Assembly (NCBI GenBank): GCA_020629735.1
Contig: JAHDCT010000020.1
Span: 1-12,214, forward strand
Reading direction: 5' to 3'
Origin: a bacterium
GTDB taxonomy: Bacteria > Patescibacteriota > Gracilibacteria > Absconditabacterales > Absconditicoccaceae
Length of the DNA: 12,214 nt
Part shown: positions 9,025 to 12,214 of the stretch, in pieces
Position numbering within the stretch: position 1 is the first letter of the stretch
Layout of the letters: every line of letters begins with the position of its first letter
Position numbers and translations under genes: made by a program
The notes under the pieces: generated by a model
Told to the model about the DNA's origin: nothing
Databases searched by the model: none
Seen by the model: the letters and a program-made list of their open reading frames with translations, nothing else

Positions 9025-10449
9025 TTACTCTTTCAAGACATAATCATTTCAAAGAATGATATTGACTCACTCAGACAACTCTCCTATACCATCAGTTCTA
9101 ACTTCATCTATATCAATCATAGTTTTAATCATATCAATCGTACGAGCATATCCCTCTTCATCTTGAACATAAAGAATTGATTTTTCGACTTTTATATCTG
9201 AATTAGCTATATCAACAACATTAAACGCTTGAGCCTTAAGTTGTATTCATAATTTAGTGGCAATTCATTCAATACTATAATCGTTTGTCTTCGCTCGGTC
9301 TTTATCTATTCAGTTTAATACACGAACAGGCGCATCTTCTGAAAGAAATTCTTGATTATAAATAACCCAAAAGGCGAAATCTTTAGTATGCTTATAATAA
9401 TTAATATTTCCTGGAGTCGACCCTACAGGAATCACAACAGATTGACCATTAAAGTCATCTTTATTTCCGAGATACAGTACACATCAAGGACTTGTTAACT
9501 CAAAATATCTCTTATCGCAATCGGAGGTATATACAAATGAGAAAAATCTTTTCTCGGACTCAGAATATTTCAACATTCAAATAATTTCTTTAATAGAAAT
9601 ATTCGTTTCTATCATAGACATCGCTTCATTATACAACTTCTTCATACCAGAAATATTGGTAATTCAAAGGTTCTCAATAATTTCAAAAACGATAGCCTTA
9701 ATAATCTGCTGTTGTCTTAAAGTACGAGAAAAATCAGAAGTAGTCTTTCTTGATCTAGCATATTTCAAAGCAGTCTCTCAATCAAAATCTTGATATCCCT
9801 TATTAACTGTAAACGTTTGATATCAGTTATTATTATCAGGATAATACGGATCGTTTAAATCATAAGGAACGTCAATCGAAATACCTCAAAGACTATCGAT
9901 AAAATCAACAAATCCTTCAAAAGCAACAAATACATGATACTCTAATGGGATACCAGTAATCTGAGAAACCTTGTCCCTAAGAAATAAGGCCGCTGCTTCA
10001 TGATCTCAATTCGAATCAATATACTTAGCCCAATATGCTCAATTCAATTTACCTCTACCTCACTTATGATATGTCACAAATAGATCTCTAGGAAGGGAAA
10101 GAAACGTCACTCATCAAATATCAGGATTAAATGAGGCAACCATAATCGTGTCTGTTAAAAATCATCCACGTTCCTGCTCTCATGCATATCAAACCAAAAG
10201 CACATTAATATTTCACAAAGTATCAGTTACCATACTATCTCAAGTCCTCTCAGCAACTATCTTAACCGTCTGATCTTTCAACACCTCAACAACATCTTTA
10301 CCTCCTCTCAGAACTTGTCCAAAAACATAAATTCCCAATACAAAAACCAGTCAAAACAACACTGCCTTAACAACAAATACTCGGTCAATTAAGTCATTGA
10401 CTGACGTATATTTTTTCTTTTTTCAAACTACTTTTCTACGAAATGACAT
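9025..10449 (-). CDS. LytR-CpsA-Psr (LCP) family wall-polymer transferase with LytR_C domain
   Basis: A 474-residue type II membrane protein: basic cytoplasmic start (MSFRRKVVGKKKKY), transmembrane helix at about 26-45, then an extracellular LCP domain (about 82-250). LCP signatures are visible: INVLLVGYAGEQERGGFLTDTIMV, FLSLPRDLFV (Arg121, Asp122), GGISIDVPYDL, DGETALKYARSRKTTSDFSRTLRQQ with Arg232, Arg234, Asp239, Arg242 and Arg245 that bind the polyprenyl pyrophosphate. The C-terminal part (about 373-430, VRVLNG, then NVVDIANSD) matches the LytR_C domain. LCP enzymes transfer lipid-linked glycopolymers onto peptidoglycan, or glycans onto proteins. Together with the PBP gene this implies a peptidoglycan wall carrying attached polymers. 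It heads a probable two-gene unit with the SPFH gene. Cysteines 311 and 323 in the middle could form an extracellular disulfide. Confidence 0.92.
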
Positions 10450-10562
10450 ATATTAATTTATTTTCTTCAAAGAAACGAATGTATATAACTATCAATCAAA
10501 AGAGAGTCACATAAGAATCATTTCTACGTATTTTCATAAGTTTTTCAAACGCTGTTAAAAAC
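10450..10562. other. AT-rich intergenic region upstream of the LCP gene
   Basis: On the minus strand this should hold the LCP promoter. TATATA about 45 bases before the start, with TGTGAC 18 bases upstream of it, is a weak candidate. A 33-codon open frame (10436-10537, minus) overlaps the LCP start but has no support beyond being open. No RNA gene or repeat is seen. Confidence 0.4.
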
Positions 10563-10594
10563 AAAAAAAATGCAGATAAAACTGCATTTTTTTA
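10563..10594. terminator. Intrinsic terminator after the thioredoxin-like gene
   Basis: The hairpin ATGCAG-ATAAAA-CTGCAT is flanked by an A8 tract and a T7 tract. It lies about 20 bases after the minus-strand gene ending at 10612 and ahead of the LCP gene, so it separates two minus-strand transcription units. The A-tract also permits function in the other direction. Confidence 0.85.
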
Positions 10595-10611
10595 TAGAAA
10601 ACATCCATCAA

Positions 10612-11415
10612 TTATTTAACCCATTTAACTAGCTGTTCAGCAGTAAAGAGAGTTCTACTTCTTGCTATTTCACTACCAGATCAATCAAGAGCAATGAGAG
10701 TATGTTTTTCTTTAATACCATATTGAGCACTCAATGAACTATCGTCAAAATTCGCTTTAAAAATAGCTGTATTAGAATCAACTAAGTACAAGTCTTCAAC
10801 AATACTATTATCCAAAGCTACGCAACTTGGACACCATGTTGCGTGAAAAAACAATACTGTTTTCTTTCCTGCTGCTACTGCTGCAGCAACCTTGTCTGCA
10901 GAATAATTTTGGTAAGCAGCTACTGCAACTGGAGCAGGCACATCAACAGCTGTATCTGCGTTATTTTCATTATCTTCACCTTCCTCAGCAACATCGGCAG
11001 CATCGTCTACAATATCTTGAGCTCATGCGTCAACGGCATCTACTACATTATCTATTTCCTCAGCTGCATCTTCTACAACAACTTTTGCTGCTTCTTCAGC
11101 TTGATCTATCGAGTCATTAACAACATTAAGTAGATCATCAGCATTATCTTCAACAGCATCAACTACAGCATCAACAGCTTCCTCTGCATCTTCAACAATT
11201 TCTTCAGCTATGTCTTCAACAGCATCAACTCATTCATCAATAGCTTCCACAGCATCATCTACAACATCTCATGCCACATCAACTGCATCTCATGCAGAAT
11301 CAACCACATCAACTCAAGTATCTTTCTCAACTACATCTGTACCCTTAGACTTCATTGACCAAAGCAAAAGAGCAGCAAAAATTAAAAGTATAATCCAAAT
11401 AAATCATTTCTTCAT
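10612..11415 (-). CDS. Membrane-anchored thioredoxin-like protein on a long acidic repeat stalk
   Basis: A 267-residue protein in three parts. Residues 1-20 are a transmembrane anchor (MKKGFIWIILLIFAALLLWS). Residues 22-160 form a highly acidic low-complexity stalk of Val, Asp, Ala and Glu (VVDAVEDAAEE-like units) with helix-compatible 7/11 spacing. Residues 161-267 are a thioredoxin-like domain: KKTVLFFHATWCPSC (184-198) with redox pair Cys195/Cys198, a following helix, a strand with AIFKANFDD, and YGIKEKHTLIALDGSG. The position before Thr239 that is the invariant cis-proline in thioredoxins is His238. The layout implies a redox domain held outside the membrane. In the stalk most glycines are TGA. 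It lies 100 bases downstream of the related repeat gene at 11516-11995 and is followed by a terminator. The substrate is unknown. Confidence 0.88.
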
Positions 11416-11438
11416 AATGTGAAACATCAGAAAATAAA

Positions 11439-11474
11439 AAAATCATCTATACGATGATAGATGATTTTTTATAG
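11439..11474 (-). terminator. Leader hairpin / terminator, copy A (36 bases, identical to copy B)
   Basis: On the minus strand the stem ATCATCTAT-CATCGT-ATAGATGAT is followed by a T7 run, so it looks like an intrinsic terminator for the repeat gene that ends 42 bases upstream. It also lies only 24 bases before the start of the thioredoxin-like gene. The same 36 bases occur at 12017-12052 in the matching position before the repeat gene. Confidence 0.65.
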
Positions 11475-11495
11475 GTAATACTTTTCGAAATACAA
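11468..11495 (-). promoter_or_regulatory. Candidate promoter for the thioredoxin-like gene
   Basis: On the minus strand TTGTAT (11490-11495) and TATAAA (11468-11473) are separated by 16 bases, a reasonable sigma-70-type spacing. Transcription would begin within or just before the hairpin. The same arrangement occurs before the paralogue at 12046-12073. The TATAAA overlaps the A-tract of the hairpin, so it could be a by-product of terminator structure. Confidence 0.4.
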
Positions 11496-11515
11496 GATAC
11501 AAGAGTTAGATAAGA

Positions 11516-11995
11516 CTATTCAGCATCAACTGCTGCGTCTGCTTCTACTTCAGCGTCATCAGCTACTGCATCAGCAACATCACCTGCAGCATCTGCTACG
11601 GCTTCAGCTCAAGCTTCAACAGCTTCAGCAGCTCCTTCTACTACATCTCCTGCAGCATCAGCAACTCCTTCTGCTACATCAGCAGCACCGTCAACTACAT
11701 CTCCTGCTACATCAACAGCTCCTTCTGCCACATCTCCTGCAACATCAGCAACTCCTTCTGCTACATCAGCAGCACCGTCAACTACATCTCCTGCTACATC
11801 AACAGCACCATCAACTACATCTCCTGCAACATCAGCAACTCCTTCTGCTGCATCAGCAGCACCGTCAACTACATCTCCTGCTACATCAACAGCTCAATCT
11901 GCTACATTCTTAACTTTATCAAATGTACCTCTTACACCCCATAGGATGAAAGCTAATACAACTAAAAGAAGAATCCATAACCATGTTTTTTTCAT
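11516..11995 (-). CDS. Membrane-anchored acidic Val/Ala/Asp/Gly repeat protein
   Basis: A 159-residue protein. Residues 1-20 are a transmembrane anchor (MKKTWLWILLLVVLAFILWG) clearly resembling that of the thioredoxin-like neighbour. From about residue 31 to the end it consists of units such as VDVAGDVVDGA (11 residues) and ADVAEGV (7 residues). These combine into a 29-residue period (11+7+11) that matches an 87-base DNA repeat. Such 11/7 spacing is typical of long amphipathic helices, as in LEA-like or apolipoprotein-like sequences. The protein contains no Cys, His, Pro or Tyr, and is strongly acidic. It has no catalytic domain. Unlike its neighbours it writes glycine almost only as GGA or GGT (about 18 of 20; TGA only at residues 34 and 129). 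It may be a surface stalk, spacer or membrane-binding helix; function is unknown. Confidence 0.82.
11641..11893. repeat. 87-base tandem repeat inside the acidic repeat gene, about 2.9 copies
   Basis: Copies can be anchored at CAGCAACTCCTTCTG, which starts at 11659, 11746 and 11833, exactly 87 bases apart. The third copy diverges after about 11893. Within each copy shorter units (ACTACATCTCCTGC, ACATCAACAGC) recur. The period equals 29 codons, so the frame is kept and copy number can change without breaking the gene. Confidence 0.9.
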
Positions 11996-12016
11996 AACAA
12001 TTTGATCAATAAAAAT

Positions 12017-12052
12017 AAAATCATCTATACGATGATAGATGATTTTTTATAG
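12017..12052 (-). terminator. Leader hairpin / terminator, copy B (36 bases, identical to copy A)
   Basis: It has the same 9-base stem and six-base loop as the copy at 11439-11474, followed on the minus strand by TTTTATTTTT. It lies about 50 bases after the stop of the BI-1-like gene (12101) and 22 bases before the ATG at 11995, so it may end the upstream transcript, form the 5' end of the downstream one, or both. Confidence 0.65.
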
Positions 12053-12073
12053 AGAAATCGAACAAAATTACAA
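12046..12073 (-). promoter_or_regulatory. Candidate promoter for the acidic repeat gene
   Basis: On the minus strand TTGTAA (12068-12073) and TATAAA (12046-12051) are 16 bases apart, the same spacing as before the thioredoxin-like gene. The flanking sequence (ATCTTGTA, then TTCGA) is also shared between the two sites, which suggests that leader and promoter were duplicated together with the gene. Confidence 0.4.
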
Positions 12074-12100
12074 GATCAAGCAAATTATCAAACGCAAATA

Positions 12101-12214
12101 TTAGTCTTGAGACCCTCAGGTCAATCTAAGAAGAAATAAGAAGATATTAACAAAGTTAATAAAAAGTCATAATGCCATTAGCAACTCAACTCTTCTATCA
12201 TCACCTAGAGCCTG
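12101..12214 (-). CDS. C-terminal end of a probable Bax inhibitor-1/YccA family membrane protein (start beyond window)
   Basis: The minus-strand frame is open from the window edge to a TAA, giving 37 residues: a short charged segment (ALGDDRRVE) and a hydrophobic helix (LLMALGLFINFVNIFLFLLRL), ending TGGSQD. The pattern LxLFxxFxNxFLxLLRL close to the C-terminus is typical of bacterial Bax inhibitor-1/YccA proteins, which are seven-helix membrane proteins. Two glycines are TGA. Only the last helix is visible, so the family call is provisional; another polytopic membrane protein is possible. Confidence 0.6.

Noticed and set aside
10436..10537. 33-codon minus-strand open frame (MKIRRNDSYV start) overlapping the LCP start, possible leader peptide
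   Set aside because: It is short, without a recognisable motif or ribosome binding site; its overlap with the LCP start may be chance.
10827..11133. Plus-strand open frames rich in Leu/Gln or Cys/Ile opposite the acidic stalk
   Set aside because: They are antisense shadows of the GAT/GCT-rich stalk codons; the minus-strand frame has an anchor and a thioredoxin domain.
11641..11893. CRISPR array
   Set aside because: The repeat is contiguous and in frame, with no unique spacers, and encodes a repetitive protein.
1..12214. Widespread pseudogenes caused by internal TGA stops
   Set aside because: The TGA codons fall on conserved glycines and all frames are otherwise intact; the standard code is wrong for this organism.
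1..12214. TGA read as tryptophan (mycoplasma-type code 4)
   Set aside because: TGG is used at tryptophan positions and TGA sits at invariant glycines in the Walker A, GT51 and KSGT motifs.

Overview
The window reads as genomic DNA from a candidate-phyla-radiation bacterium that uses genetic code 25 (UGA = glycine), i.e. the Absconditabacteria (SR1)/Gracilibacteria group. With the standard code every gene breaks into fragments. With TGA read as glycine, thirteen genes open cleanly, all ending in TAA or TAG. TGA falls exactly on invariant glycines: both variable glycines of a Walker A loop, the G of the GT51 motif before STIQQQ, and the G of the KSGT box of a penicillin-binding protein. TGG codes tryptophan normally, so TGA=Trp is excluded. 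The DNA is AT-rich, and none of the start codons has a convincing Shine-Dalgarno sequence.

Layout. 1-117 (+): 3' end of an unrecognised gene, then a bidirectional terminator. 220-3258 (-): a compact four-gene cluster transcribed inositol-monophosphatase-like phosphatase -> Nudix protein -> seryl-tRNA synthetase -> small exonuclease VII subunit (xseB), with gaps of 25-39 bases. 3316-4767 (+): a divergent protein with a guanylate-kinase-like P-loop domain and a long unassigned C-terminal region. 4769-5161 (-): a small two-helix membrane protein, converging with it one base away. 5273-5668 (+): a membrane-anchored nuclease-like protein related to archaeal Holliday junction resolvases. 5758-8028 (+): a bifunctional class A penicillin-binding protein, followed by a terminator. 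8128-10449 (-): an LCP (LytR-CpsA-Psr) wall-polymer ligase followed by an SPFH/band-7 membrane protein. 10612-11995 (-): two tandem, apparently related membrane-anchored proteins with acidic Val/Ala/Asp/Glu/Gly repeats, one carrying a thioredoxin-like domain at its end. 12101-12214 (-): the C-terminus of a probable Bax-inhibitor-1/YccA membrane protein.

The right-hand half is a cell-envelope neighbourhood: peptidoglycan synthesis (PBP), attachment of wall polymers (LCP), membrane organisation (SPFH), and envelope-exposed repeat/thioredoxin proteins. The most unusual part is 10612-12052. Here two paralogue-like genes share a membrane anchor, an acidic repetitive stalk and an identical 36-base leader hairpin preceded by a matching promoter-like sequence. 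In one, the stalk ends in a thioredoxin fold with a CPSC active site but no cis-proline. The other contains an 87-base tandem repeat that avoids TGA for glycine. No tRNA, rRNA, CRISPR array, transposase or integrase was seen, and there is no gene-free stretch longer than about 165 bases.
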